Shown here in pieces: positions 32,495 to 43,377 of a DNA stretch of 64,000 bases. Position 1 is the first letter of the stretch. Each line of letters begins with the position of its first letter. The DNA lies in the NCBI GenBank assembly GCA_022376515.1, contig WTXI01000007.1:62001-126000 (forward strand), given 5' to 3'. The DNA comes from Lactifluus volemus. Lineage: Eukaryota; Basidiomycota; Agaricomycetes; Russulales; Russulaceae. The notes under the pieces were generated by a model, which was given only the letters and a program-made list of their open reading frames with translations, was not told the DNA's origin and searched no databases. The position numbers were made by a program, and so were the translations under genes.

Positions 32495-33830
32495 TGTGAT
32501 CGGCCCCTTGGGAGGTGGTTGTATCCACAAAATCTTTAAGAGGTACAGGGCACCTCTTCTTTTCTCAGCGTTGAGGCCCTACAATGGTACATGCACAAGG
32601 TGCGTCCATTCTTTCATTTTCTTGACCATTCACCGTTCGCTAACATGCAACCTGGGTGTCACGGTTCGCAGGGACCGTGGCTCGAAGTGAGCGTCGTTCT
32701 GGTTGGCTATTTGCTGTGGCAAGTCGGACAAGACTAGCAACACCAAATAGTCGATTCTAGCACGCGCAGACAAGGTCCTAGAGGAGTAGACTTGACTGTG
32801 CGAACTCTTGGGGGGTTCGTATCGCGTGAGGCGGTTAGTACGGGCCGGCGCACGCGATGGTCGGAGTTACCGTTCCTAAAAAGGATAGACGGTGGCAGAT
32901 GGATGAATGACGATGTGTAGGTTCAACCGCAACACGGGCGTGAGTGTAATTGGAATGCAAGAGATGCTCGCCTTCCAAGGACACTCGTGAGAGGTTGAAC
33001 TAAGGTTCGAGGGCGGACGCGGGGTGAGAAGTGGGGACTACTTCTCACAGCGCGTTCGTATTAGGGTTCAGGCGTCTGGGGACTTGTTTCACGGAAATGG
33101 AACAAATTCACAGATGTCTGATCGTGGCGCGAAGTACCTAGATCAAGGTACGAAGAGGGGATTCACAAGAAGAGGGGAGAAGATGCGATGCGAGTGTGAG
33201 CAGGAGACAATGAACTGCGATTCTAGACGAAGCTGAAGCTGGGGCTTTAGCTCGTCTACAGGGCTCTATTTATGCGTACAGAGGGCCAGCCAACTATCCT
33301 ACAAAGGTCACAGTACAGTAGCGAAGTCAAGACTATTGACTAAGGACCTGAGTCAGTTCTGATGACTCAAGAACTGACTCAGTGTGTCTGACTCAAGATC
33401 TGAGTCAAGAACGCTGACTCAAGATTTGAGTCATGATCCCTGAGTCAAATACACGTCCAAAACGGCAACGCACAGCCCCTAGAAGCGGAACAGAAGGGGC
33501 TGGCCAGGGAAAGGGATCCTAGGTCACAACACAAGTTGAAAATCAGACGGAAAACAGTAAGAAATGGGCTGGGCAGCCCGCATAACCGTAACACTGGGCC
33601 AGGTGTACACGTTTCTCCCAGCCCAGGCCCAGAAGCAGCTGTCTCCCATCAAGATAAGCAGTGATCGCCTCATGTTCACCCAGTCCAACATGCACCCCAG
33701 CAACTTCAGCGTTGACCAGCACAAGAAGACAGTCTTGATGGATTTCGCAGAAATTGGGCTGTTGCCCAAAACCTTCGTCACGTATACCATGTATTCGGAG
33801 AAACGCGTGGCTCCTGGACCCACTGGCACT
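32495..33830 (+). pseudogene. APH/phosphotransferase-like kinase fragment, split by solo LTR C1
   Basis: Exon 1 (about 32495-32599) reads IGPLGGGCIHKIFK in one frame and VEALQWYMHK in the next. An intron starts GTGCGT at 32600 and, once C1 and one CTGGG are removed, ends GGGCCAG at 33602. Exon 2 (33603-33830) reads VYTFLPAQAQKQLSPIK, MFTQSNMHPSNFSVDQ, TVLMDFAEIGLLPKTFVTYT. This resembles the catalytic loop of fungal aminoglycoside-phosphotransferase-like kinases, where the loop Asp is here Asn (SNMHPSNF) and the metal-binding DFAE remains. The frameshift and the missing Asp suggest a dead fragment. Family assignment is by memory of the motif. Confidence 0.6.
32657..33593 (-). repeat. Solo LTR C1, family C
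   Basis: 937 bp, flanked by CTGGG at 32652-32656 and 33594-33598. Minus orientation judged from the TATA (minus strand CGCATAAATAGAGCC, near 33270). Eight TGASTCA sites at about 33350-33450. Confidence 0.95.
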
Positions 33831-33835
33831 GCCGG

Positions 33836-35644
33836 GCGGTCCACGGCATCATGCTGCCTGTGTCGGCGTCTTCTGCACCCTCCTCAGTACGTTGTCTTGC
33901 TGCCTGCCCCACCCCAATGTGCCTGACTTTTTTTTTTCCCTTCCGCCTCTGCCTCCGCTGTCTCCTCCTGTGCCGCCTGCACCACCTCCTCCTGGGCCTC
34001 CTGGGCCCCATGCGTGCTGGCTGCCGCACTCGTCCACCACACCCGTCCACCGTCAACCCATGTGCGCCACCGCCATCAATGCCACGATGGCTACCTGTGC
34101 TGGCATGTGCTGGCTGCCGACTCGTAGACCGTACCTGCGCTGCCGTCATCTACGGCACGATGACGACAACATCCTGTGGTTGGCACAGCAGGTGATGGGC
34201 TGCCATGCCCGTCGACTACACCTGCGCACCCCTGTCGACCTCACCGACCACGACACCGACATTGCCAACTGGGATGGTTCACTCTCCGCATCAGACCACT
34301 CTACTTGACAAAGTCCATCTTTGTTGTGAGTGTGTATATGCAGTCCCCTTATTCACTTTTGGTTTTTCTCAAGGGGTCACCCAGGAGACGTACGATTTTT
34401 CCTGTCCAGACCATGCCGACGGCCCATAGTACACCCACCGCGACATCCCACACCGTTGCGCGTGTGTTTCCTGGTGCAGCCTCGACGGGTCTACCTGCGC
34501 CAGCGAGAGCAGTCCATACAGTGCTTCTGGTGCGTTGGCCAGCTTGTACCTCGGACGACGCTGCCAAGCCCCCCTCCAGTGCCGATCGCGATCACACTCA
34601 TGGCCACACTTCCTCAATATATGAACCATACCACAAATTTCTTCCCCAATCTAGCCAGAAACAAGTCCTCACAACTAGCGGTAATACGTGGGTGCCGTGG
34701 TGGGCTGCGATTGAGGTGAGGACGCCGCAAGTGGTGCAGGCTCCAGTGAGGCTGCGGCTGGAGCAATGTCCGCAGGTGTGAGTTCCCTGAGTGGGAGACG
34801 AGGCCCACGGCGTGTATCACTTGGGCCAGCCTGAGGCTGGCTAGATTCTTTCTCGGCATCATCCCGCCCTGCTACCCCCCCCCCCCCACCTGTAGCCTTG
34901 CGCCGGCCCTCTCCCGCCACTCCTCTCGCACTCTCACCCAAACCCTCAAGACGCTGAAGTGATGAGCCCTACGATGCTGACCCCCTGCCCAACTACAACA
35001 ACAACAACAACAACAACATCAGGCCTGCAAGGCTTCGACCTCCCCAACAGCTCCTGCTTCTGCAATTGTCATCAAAATCCGGGACTTTGCTTTCTCAGAT
35101 GAGGACACATGCCATATGGTCATGGGTGCGTTGACCCCCCACCCTAACCATAAGCTCCAATGGCTGCTTTTGACCTGGTCCACCTCGAGCACTTCAAGTG
35201 CTGGAAGTTTGAACCACGATGATGGGTCCAGTGCTGGCAGCAGCTCATATGAGTTTGCTGGTTGGGGCCTTGGTCGTTTCAGCTGATTCAGAGCGTGCAG
35301 TGCTGTTGGCCCTAGCAGTGGCAGCAGCTGCAATGATGGACTGAGCCAAGGTGACTTTGTGTGCAACTTTATAGATGTGGTTAGTCCAGAATATGAGTGA
35401 TGACCTGTCCCCCTGCGCAGAGAGCTTTCCCTCCGCTTCCTGGCTTTGCTCCACTGGTTAGTCAGCATTCATGATTTTGGCTCACGCTCACATGTACCTA
35501 GAATTGCTGGATGACGACGACGATGATGATGACGATGATGATGGTGGCTGCGTTAGTGGTGGTGCACATGGCAGAGATGGGATGGGATAACCACAGACAC
35601 TGTTGACTGTGCTTGTGTGTGCTTTGCTTTGTATGCCTAGTATA
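33836..35644. other. Element 2 interior: CT-rich block, unassigned sequence, microsatellites
   Basis: 33925-34020 is CT-rich with a T tract, like the centres of elements 1 and 3. Open frames 33754-34308 and 34176-34781 look compositional and match nothing I know. Around 35060-35105 plus frame reads AIVIKIRDFAFSDEDTCHM followed by GTGCGT, possibly an exon of an unknown gene. (CAA)n lies at about 34996-35018 and (GAY)n at about 35512-35553. Confidence 0.35.
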
Positions 35645-35937
35645 GATCAAATATATTTTGCTTAAAATTCTCTTAAAAGTGCTTAAAACTCACTTAAACA
35701 TGCTTGAAATTCATTCAAATGTCAAAATTGACCCAATTTTAAGTATATAAAAAACAGAAAATAAGCGAGAATAACCAAAAAATAAGTGAAAATAAGTGAA
35801 AATAAGCAATTTCCTGGAGGCCAACTTGTCTTAAAATGACTTAAAGTGCTTAAAGTGCTTAAAGTACTTAGGAGTACTTAAAAAAACTTTTTAAGTAACT
35901 TTAAGTAGAAATAAGTTGCTTGGACATTTTGCTGATG
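35645..35937. repeat. TTAAGC/CTTAAA array, right end of element 2
   Basis: Clustered CTTAAAATT, GTGCTTAAA and AAATAAGTGAA words ending GGACATTTTGCTGATG, the inverted end. Confidence 0.65.
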
Positions 35938-36695
35938 TTCAAGTAAGTTACTTCACATATCAGTTATCACAGCCTGCAGGGGTCTGGATCTGGGTCTGCT
36001 GTCCTTAGTCGAGGGCATTGAGGACATGTCATCTTACTACGTCATGAATGTTTTCTGGAAAACCAAAGATTCATTTGGGAGTAATCAGTCCCCTCGGTTG
36101 ACGCTGTAGCTTTACAGAACCCGCGGTATGAATTGTTATATAAGATCGAGGTAAAACTGACCAATCTGATGAAAAGCAGCGGCTGAGGTAGATTAGATAA
36201 CGCTAGATAAGATAGCGTTCAGTCGATGTGTAAGAGACTATATTTCATAATCATAATTTACCTAGATAAGATAGCGCTAAGTAAAAGTCGCGTGAGTCCA
36301 AATAAGGTAAAAGATGATGTAATCGTAATACTCACTTCAGTCGATGTGTAAGAGACTGAAGTGATAGCAGCTGGGAAATGTCCTTTAAATACATAGAAGG
36401 AGCGTGCATTGGCCTAGGGCCTCATACAATAGATGTACAATAAACATAATGCCATCATTGTCCTTTCTGAGAGAATAGGGAGCGTGCACAATGGTAAAGA
36501 ATGTATTAATCAATTATCTACGAATATCTACATTGTACGCTTGGACCGGTTAGATCCGGTCCGTGACACTGTCCGTACTGCCCGGGAATGTTCCCGCGCT
36601 ACCGGCCCGTCTCAACACAATCAAGTACCTACGACTCTTAATAGCAGTCTCGGATAGCCCTCGCACTAGAGCTGGTGCACAATGACATTTGGGGT
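35938..36695. other. Intergenic, no gene; internal direct repeats
   Basis: Downstream of the VWA gene. CAGTCGATGTGTAAGAGACT occurs at 36222-36241 and 36343-36362 and GATAAGATAGCG three times nearby, perhaps an old LTR or subterminal repeat. AATAAACAT near 36442 could be a poly(A) signal on the plus strand. Nothing coding recognised. Confidence 0.35.
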
Positions 36696-38397
36696 TCAAT
36701 TTACGCGTTCGGGGTGGTTTTCCCCGAGTAAGACCTTTAGAATCACATCCGTGTGTAAACGCGGTTGATTGGGACTGAAAACGGTCGTGTTCAGCAATTT
36801 CTGAGATAGTATAAGATTAGCTTCATCAGAAACAGGGACTCGTAGCTACGTACGCGGATCCCGCGTTTCGGCCCAAGATCCGCATCTAGCTCTCTCAGCG
36901 CATCGGCAGCATCCCTGTCGTCGCCGATCTGGATAAATTGGATGCCAAACTGGCGCAGGGACACGTTCCTTTCGTCCAGGCGCCGAGCATACTCTATGAT
37001 AACAGGCCTAGGGTCGTCAGCTGAACCACGAATTAGTTGTTGTTCGAGAGTTCAGAGTCTACCAAGCGACTCACTAGGGACACCATCCGTAATGACGAGA
37101 ACACTGATAGGCTTGTGGCGGGGGTTATCCTCGACCCGCGGCACGTAGGTCTCAAATATTTGCCTCAGCTTAGCGCCGATATTTGTCGTACCTGTAATAC
37201 CTTGAGCACAGAGCAGCAAGTCAGAAGTCGTACAAATAACCATCTGGGACAATCCCGTCAAAGAAAGAGCGGACGTCTGCTTCACTCTGTCAAGCATAAG
37301 TCTGGCATTCGAGGGCGTTGAAGGACAGGTAACTTACTCGGAGGTCAAGGCTGAATTTAGGATTATTGAGGCAGTAGATATCCAATCCCTCTCCTCCTTT
37401 GGCATGAGACTCGGACAAGTGAGCAACACCAGCCAACGCGTCGCGGGCTTGGAGCCACAATTCTCCTTCCATCTAAGACAAGAAAAAGGTCCAGAAGGTC
37501 CCACACATGACAGTATGTAAGCTCACTGAGCAAGAATCGTCGATAATCACGACAATCTTGAAGTCACTGCAGCTGGACTGAGTAGCTATACAAGTATATA
37601 GCGAAATCACCTTACGCGAGGCTGCGTGGAGACTCCGGCATTGGGAATGGGGGTGCGACTGGACTGGGTAGATTAACCTCGACAAGCACCTCGTAGGCGT
37701 CAATCTTGGGTTGCAAGTTGAGCGAAGTGATGTCGTGGGAAGAAAAACCACTGACGTCGTGTCCCTTGCCTTGGTAAAGTAAGGACGCACCAAGTCTGTA
37801 CTGGCTCCCGGCTTTGCCGGGTTCTGTGAGTGGGTTCAGTTAATGTGACCACGGTGCCTGATAAAATATGAAACTTACCCATCGAACCCTGTGAGAGAGT
37901 TGGAGTGAATGTTGCCAGCCACCATACAGGAATGCAAAACTCTCACCTCATAGAACGCTCGGGCGATGTACCATGTTCCCCTGCGGTCTATACCTCCGAT
38001 GATAGCATTCGGAGGGATGGCGTGGCCTTCCACGTAGACCTACATAACATGTAAGCGTAATGAGTATGGGGTATGATATAATGAGTACCCAAGCAACTGC
38101 AGAAGGACATCCGTTGCGTTGGTAGTAGGCAGTCATTGCGCGTGCTTCCTCCTTCCACTGCAAAAGCGTCTTGTAGATCCTTGGAGGTACCTGACCTTCG
38201 AAAGCCTGCTGATGTGACTGATGTGACAGCGCTGAAGGAGACCTCCCAATCTGCGTCGGTGTGTCACTGCATGCCCACGCCTTTGTGGGATGAACAGAAT
38301 AGGATGATTGGGGTGAAGAACGTACATCAGGCAAGTAAGGCCCGAGACGGGCTGAAGGTAATAGCATTGGGATGTGTTCAGGACGAGGGGGGGCCAT
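36696..38397 (-). CDS. von Willebrand A domain protein with DM9-like N-terminal part, 10 exons
   Basis: Exons: 38397-38089, 38039-37947, 37888-37879, 37823-37616, 37566-37527, 37472-37338, 37286-37241, 37191-37075, 37020-36854, 36800-36696. All nine introns are GT-AG and the phases join to 409 codons without a stop. Exons 2-4 give GHAIPPNAIIGGIDRRGTWY, IARAFYEGSMEPGKAG, which looks like a DM9/DUF3421 repeat. Exons 5-10 form a VWA domain: KIVVIIDDSCSMEGELW has the MIDAS motif DxSxS, followed by DGTTNIGAKL, ISVLVITDGVPTDDPRP and FGIQFIQIGDD, ending LHTDVILKVLLG. VWA proteins of this layout are common in Agaricomycetes; function is unknown, probably metal-dependent protein or ligand binding. An in-frame alternative upstream start (MQPYYPPPSPYGTW, about 38436) would apply only if the G run 38387-38393 were one shorter. 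Confidence 0.9.
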
Positions 38398-39051
38398 GTT
38401 CCGTAGGGGCTTGGAGGTGGATAGTAAGGCTGCATGATAGTGACTGTAAAGTGGTGGCCACGTCGAAAAGGCCGAAGCAAAGAGCCTTCTTATAGAAACA
38501 TGGACTACCGTATAAGCCTGTTATGGTTGAAGCACCCCACGACAATAGACTGGACGCCATGAGGCGCACCATTCCTACTTGCGGACGTTGAGGGGATTGT
38601 CACATCAGAAGAGGGGGACGTGGACATCGAGAATGGCCGGAAGTTGCTTCTAGCAGTCAAGATAGAAACAACCCCGATAGATTTGGTGAAATAAGAATAA
38701 TCAAGAACGTTCTACCGTCTTCACTGTGACAATGCAGAACATGAGATCCAAGCAGATTGTGGTATATCGATGGTCCTGATGTGCACTAGGCGGTTCACAT
38801 GTACAAGACTTCTCACAATCTTAACCTATCCCGGCGGATAGAAGAGGCATCAGAAATTTCCATTGAAGGCGTGACACCGTTATCGCATGGGTGCGTGAAA
38901 GATCTACAGTAAACGAAGAGGTGGAGTATCACTTGCCATGTGACGAACGGAGCGGACTGTATAGTTCTTCTCGGCAATAGCCGAGTGGCTGGTCAGGATC
39001 CTAACCTCGAACTGATGTGAACAACTCAACGCACATTTCAAGAACGTCAAG
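38398..39051. promoter_or_regulatory. Divergent intergenic region between VWA gene and eL27 gene
   Basis: 650 bp between two start codons in opposite directions, so it should contain both promoters. I see no strong TATA box or clear element; no gene recognised. Confidence 0.4.
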
Positions 39052-39657
39052 ATGGTCAAAGGTACGCATCTACACTTATTTTCACGATTTCCTGACCTTA
39101 TTTTGTCAAAGTTTACAAGCCAGGAAAGGTACCTATCTTCTTTTTTATCCATAGACCATTCCTTCATCTTGGGTGCGCGTAGGTCGCCATCGTCCTCCAA
39201 GGCCGCCAGGCAGGCAGGAAGGTTGTCGTCATCAAGCAAGTCGACGATGGTACCAAGGATACGGGCGCTCTCCTCACGCCATTGTTGTTGGAATCGAGCG
39301 CTATCCTAGGAAAGTGACCAAGCGAATGGGTGCGACGAAACTTGCGAGGAGGAGTAAAGTCAAACCTTTCATCAAGGTGCACATCTTTGTCCTCCGCATG
39401 ATCGTTCACCTTATCTATGCTCTATGTGGTGAACTATTCCCCACTCGATACTCAGTCGAGTTGGAAGGTCTGAAGGGTATCTTGTCCTCAGAAACCTTCA
39501 AGGAGCCATCACAACGGACAGACTCGAAGAAACAGATTAAGAACTTGTTAGAAGACCGCTACAAAAACGGGAAGTACAAGTGGTTTTTCCAACCGCTGCG
39601 GGTATGTCTCCAACAACCATGTAACCTGACTCATTCTGACAATGTCTTCAGTTTTGA
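39052..39657 (+). CDS. RPL27: 60S ribosomal protein eL27, frame disturbed in exon 3
   Basis: Structural protein of the large ribosomal subunit. Exon 1 39052-39061 (ATG GTC AAA G), exon 2 39112-39128, exon 3 39183-39601, exon 4 39652-39657 (TTT TGA). Introns are GTACGC...AAAG, GTACCT...GTAG and GTATGT...TCAG. Translation gives MVKVYKPGK, VAIVLQGRQAGRKVVVIK, HAIVVGIERYPRKVTKRMG, ARRSKVKPFIK, LFPTRYSVELEGLKG and KWFFQPLRF, the eL27 pattern. Two oddities: after DDGTKD the frame is off by two bases (ACGGG, about 39262-39266), and between FIK (39376) and LFPTRY (39434) there are 19 residues where the family has about six. Either sequence errors or a damaged copy. The eL27 tiny first exons are typical for fungal ribosomal genes. 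Confidence 0.88.
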
Positions 39658-39843
39658 TCTCTTTATTGTTCTGTCTTGCGCGGTTGTTCGACAAAAGCTA
39701 CATGTACACTCCACATGTCACACATGATATATGCCTTGCATTCTGGAGACCTGCATGTCAGATTCCGCTATCCCTAAGTACATCAGTGAAACGTTTCTCT
39801 GAGGTCACAGAATCTCTTCTAGTCGTCAGTTGCTTCTACACAT

Positions 39844-40665
39844 TCATTTCAGATACAATCGGGCATCTACAACTGCACGCTTCGGAATGCTTTCCATCGC
39901 GCCGTTTTTCTCTACGCACATCCCGGCCACCTAGACTGCTGTATTCAGACAATTCACTCTGAACGAGGCAGACATACCCGCACACTATGTTGCAGAATCT
40001 CTTCCATCTCGTTCTGAAACAGCTGCTTTTTCTCAAATCGCATCAAGCTAGCAACAAAATAGCCGGTAAAACAGTCGCCTACTCCCGTTGTGTCCCGCAC
40101 GCTACCTTGAAGTGTTGCCGCAGGGAAGTACTGTATTTCTCTCGGATTATGCCTTGATGCAACGACGCCCTTTGCCCCTAACGTACACACGATCCCCGTT
40201 GAAGAAAGAGCCTTGCAGCGGGATAGCTTACTCAGTGTTGAGAATGCAACCTTCATATGGTCGTCGCGTGGCCAGTCAGTGTAGTTCTCCTCTTCGACGT
40301 CATCGTTCCAGAGAGACCTGCCTATGATGCGAAGAAGGGTTTCCGCTTCACCTTCATTGACAATTAACCAGGAAAGGGAAACCCAAGGGAACTCGTGCAA
40401 CTGTGTGTCTGTTGGTAATGGTGATGGGTTGAGTATCGTCACGATGCCTTGGGCGTGCGCGTACTCGAGGAATGCGAGTGTACTGGTCCAGGGGATTTCA
40501 TTTTGTAAAAGGAGATGCGAGATCCCCGTAAGATGCCGCTGAACATCACTCTGCGCGGGGGATTCATGCAGGGCATAGGTGGTGCGACTGTGCTTTGATC
40601 TTGACCGTCAACATTTCCACATTGGACTCCGGATATACCATTACTGAGAGTCCAGAAAGAGGATG
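39844..40665 (-). pseudogene. Ribokinase (PfkB family), N-terminus missing
   Basis: Ribokinase phosphorylates D-ribose with ATP. The main exon (about 40665-39978) shows LLLQNEIPWTSTLAFLEYAHA, VTILNPSPLP, FPWVSLSWLIVNEGEAETLL, CTLGAKGV and the PfkB signature DTTGVGDCFTGYF with the catalytic Asp. An intron 39977-39931 (GTATGT...TCTAG) joins to VAGMCVEKNGAMESIPKR, stop at 39844-39846. Upstream, NGISGVQ and VDGQDQSTVAP fit the family only after a one-base shift near 40562. The first roughly 90 residues with the sugar-binding GGKGANQ loop are not found up to 41300, so the gene appears 5'-truncated. It is convergent with eL27. Confidence 0.8.
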
Positions 40666-41114
40666 ACTCTCGTGATCTATAAGAAGGTACCACACTTGAA
40701 TATTTTCAGGGGCTGATTCATGTCTGGACATGGTGGTGAGGTGCAAATCAATGGTGGAGGGGTGAGTCTTGCCATCTCAATGTCAGAACCCCTGTTCCTT
40801 GTTACATCGGCGTTCTTTATCCCCTATTCCAACGGTCATGCCATCAAGCTTCTCCTGGTGGCATACCTTTCTTGTCACTACTCAATTTGGCCCACCAGCC
40901 TTATGAGATGTCCTCCTGTACATCTTGCGGAGAGGCTTTTACAGTCTTAGTCAGTGGTGCTTGCCTTGCATTCACTCTCTTGTTGAGTTTGACAAGCTCA
41001 AGCATGATTACCAGGGGCACCAAAATGAGATTCAGACAAAAGCTGGTTGTGATCGGGTGACCACATATCAAGAGCCTCAACGCAATCAGGTGCAGATCAA
41101 ATTGTGCATGTTCA

Positions 41115-41287
41115 ACCCAATGCTGAGCAGCATAGTCTGTCAATGGCAAATCATCAATCATTGCTTTATCAATGCAGTTATCAAGCTTGAGTAGGATGCT
41201 CAGGCATGCCTTTGCGAGAATGATATATGCAGGAGCATTAAGGATGTAATACCCAGAAAGGTCATCCCCAATGTGATCAGAGGTCAA
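41115..41287 (-). pseudogene. NACHT/ankyrin (STAND-type) protein fragment
   Basis: Minus strand reads DHIGDDLSGYYILNAPAYII, LAKACLSILLKLDN and LPLTDYAAQHWVEHAQF. This is the linker between NACHT and ankyrin repeats common in Agaricomycete STAND proteins (recognised by memory). After HAQF the family similarity is lost, and the right side ends at a TTAAGC element end (41308). A small relic. Confidence 0.6.
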
Positions 41288-41307
41288 GAACTTCGAGTCT
41301 TTAACTG

Positions 41308-41463
41308 CATCAGGAAAACATTGTTTTTGCTTAATGTGCTTAAAGTGTGATTAGTGTGCTTAATTTCGTCATTAAGCAGGTTAAGCAAGCATTAAGAAGA
41401 ATTAAGCACAAGTTAAGCAACCCTTGATTAAGCACAGTAAGTGCACCCTGTTGCTGAATTAAG
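41308..41463. repeat. TTAAGC array with single element end
   Basis: Starts CATCAGGAAAACATTG and continues with GCTTAATG, TTAAGC words. It is a left end like 10961; the matching right end was not found, and repeat R1 begins immediately after. Confidence 0.6.
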
Positions 41464-41850
41464 CAACCTTTAGATTGTGCCAGGACACACTGACATAACT
41501 GTCATGCAAATGTGGGATGCACGTGAAGGGCACTTCCCCCTGGCAGCACTAATTTTCGGCTCATTCAATCCACACGTTGTTGATCATCTCATCTTGGCTT
41601 GTAGTTGTTCCTTCCCTCTTTTTGTCTTAGCTACTCCCAATATACATGTCTGCTCATGGCTCAGATCTGAGGGTGTTATCTGGAGGACTGGGATGGAAAC
41701 CAGTCTCAAGAGCCTGAAGAGCACTATCAGAAATCAATAGATCAATGGCCTTCAGCAACCTCATTGCTAAGGTGACTTCTTCACGTCATTCGGACAATTC
41801 CGCGTGTCCTGCAAAAAATCTGGCAACTTAGGACACTATGGGACACGCAT
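41464..41850 (+). repeat. Repeat R1, copy 1 (uninterrupted)
   Basis: About 300 bp from GCAACCTTTAGATTG are nearly identical to 47793-48098; the continuation from TAAGGTGACTTCTTCAC (about 41767) to GGACACTATG matches 56404-56474. Copy 2 is split by hAT-D and then by chromovirus B, so this copy shows the pre-insertion site CTCATTGCTAAGG at 41760-41772. Not recognised as coding. Confidence 0.88.
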
Positions 41851-42441
41851 TTTTTAGGTGGGCTGCCCACCCATAATCGTGTCCCGTGAAGAAACAGATT
41901 ACTGGCCTTCACAGGACACGCTGCTGCATTTGGTCTGGCTGCTGATGTAACAGCAGTTCTTACTACCCTCCGCATTTCCCTCCATGGTACCTAAAGGTGA
42001 GTAAATTCTGGCTTTTCCTTCCCCCCCCCTTCTCCTCATCATGTTTGCTAACCATCCTCTTCACAGTTCTCACAAAGCCCTTCTAAGCTACCAGCTAGTT
42101 CTCGCTTTACCTTCATCTAATCCAGCCTTGCCCGTTTTTATTTCCTCCCAAGCCTCCACTGCCCTACGCCTTGACGCAAGACTTGGAGGAGATCACGATG
42201 CCAGTGGCCCTCCCACTACCATCCAGCACGTCCAAAACAGACATCAACATCCTCTTCTCTCCACAAATGCTCACCGTGCATGTCCAGAACTGTGCCTCAC
42301 CACGCTACATGGCTGCACAGCTCTGGGGCAGCATCGTGCCTGGGTCCAGCTTCTAGACATGGGATGCTCATGGCGCACACACTTATGGCTTACTCACGCT
42401 GCACTTGGAAAAACAACATGCCAGTACACGATGGCTGCACG

Positions 42442-43377
42442 TGTTACGGTTATGCGGGCCGCCCGGCCCATTCCTGCTGTTTTCCGTCTGATTTTCGACT
42501 TGTGTTGTGACCTAGGATCCCTTTCCTTGGCCAGCCCCTTCTGTTCCGCTTCTAGGGGCTGTGCATCACCGTTTTGGACGTGTATTTGACTCAGGGAGCA
42601 TGACTCAAATCTTGAGTCAGCGTCCTTGACTCAGATCTTGAGTCAGACGCACTGAGTCAGTTCTTGAGTCATCAGAACTGACTCAGGTCCTTAGTCAATA
42701 GTCTTGACTTCGCTACTGTACTGTGACCTTTGTAGGATAGTTGGCTGGCCCTCTGTATGCATAAATAGGGCCCTGTAGATGAGCTAAAGCCCCAGCTTCA
42801 GCTTCGTCTAGAATCGCAGTTCATTGTCCCCTGCTCACACTCGCATCGCATCTTCTCCTCTCTTCTTGTGAACCCCCCTCTTCGTACCTTGATCTAGGTA
42901 CTTCGCACCACGATCAGACATCTGTGAATTTGTTCCATTTCCTTGGAACAAGTCCCCAGACGCCTGAACCCTAATACGAACGCGCTGTGAGAAGTAGTCT
43001 CCACTTCTCACCCCGCGTCCACCCTCGAACCTTAGTTCAACCTCACACGAGTGTCCTTGGAAGGTGAGCACCCCTTGCGTTCCAATTACACTCGCGCCCG
43101 TGTTGTGGTTGAACCCACACATCGTCGTTAACCCATCTGCCACCATCTATCCCTTTTGGGAACGGTAACTCCGACCATCCCGTGCGCCGGCCCATATTAA
43201 CCGCCTCACACGATACGAACACCGAGAGTTCGCACAGTCAAGTCTACTCCTTGCTGGACCTTGCCTGAGCATTCTAGAATCGACTATTTGGTGTTGCTAG
43301 TCTTGTCCGACTCGCCACAGCAAATAGCCAACCCGAACGAAGCTCACTTCAAGCCACGGTCCCTGCGAACCGTGACA
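42442..43377 (+). repeat. Solo LTR C2, family C
   Basis: 936 bp, TGTTACGG to CCGTGACA, flanked by GCACG at 42437-42441 and 43378-43382. TATA (ATAAATA) at 42761-42767; eight TGASTCA sites at 42587-42685. Confidence 0.96.
42587..42685 (+). promoter_or_regulatory. Cluster of eight TGASTCA sites in LTR C2
   Basis: Eight TGACTCA/TGAGTCA words lie within 99 bp, 76-174 bp upstream of the TATA box. This is the core recognised by Gcn4/CPC-1 and AP-1 type bZIP factors. The cluster is kept in C1, C3, C4 and (split) C5. Confidence 0.75.

Larger units (their letters stand above)
31716..35937. mobile_element. TTAAGC-rich inverted-repeat element 2 (carries kinase-like gene fragment)
   Basis: Ends read inward are CATCAGCAAAATGTCCGAGC at 31716 and CATCAGCAAAATGTCCAAGC on the minus strand from 35937. 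Next to them are ACTTAAA/GCTTAA arrays (31735-32215 and 35645-35925). The interior contains a CT-rich block, an APH-like gene fragment and family C solo LTR C1. No clear target duplication. Confidence 0.65.

Noticed and set aside
33754..34308. 184-codon open frame following the kinase-like fragment
   Set aside because: Second half runs through CT-rich repeat; no recognised motif, no family resemblance.
36222..36362. A copia-type solo LTR suggested by two TGTAAGAGACT copies
   Set aside because: No matching target duplication or clear CA end was found; left as direct repeats.
38136..38495. 119-codon plus-strand frame
   Set aside because: Antisense to exon 1 of the VWA gene, whose spliced frame is consistent over ten exons.
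39164..39409. Minus-strand frames opposite eL27
   Set aside because: The plus strand encodes an unmistakable eL27; the minus frames are shadows.
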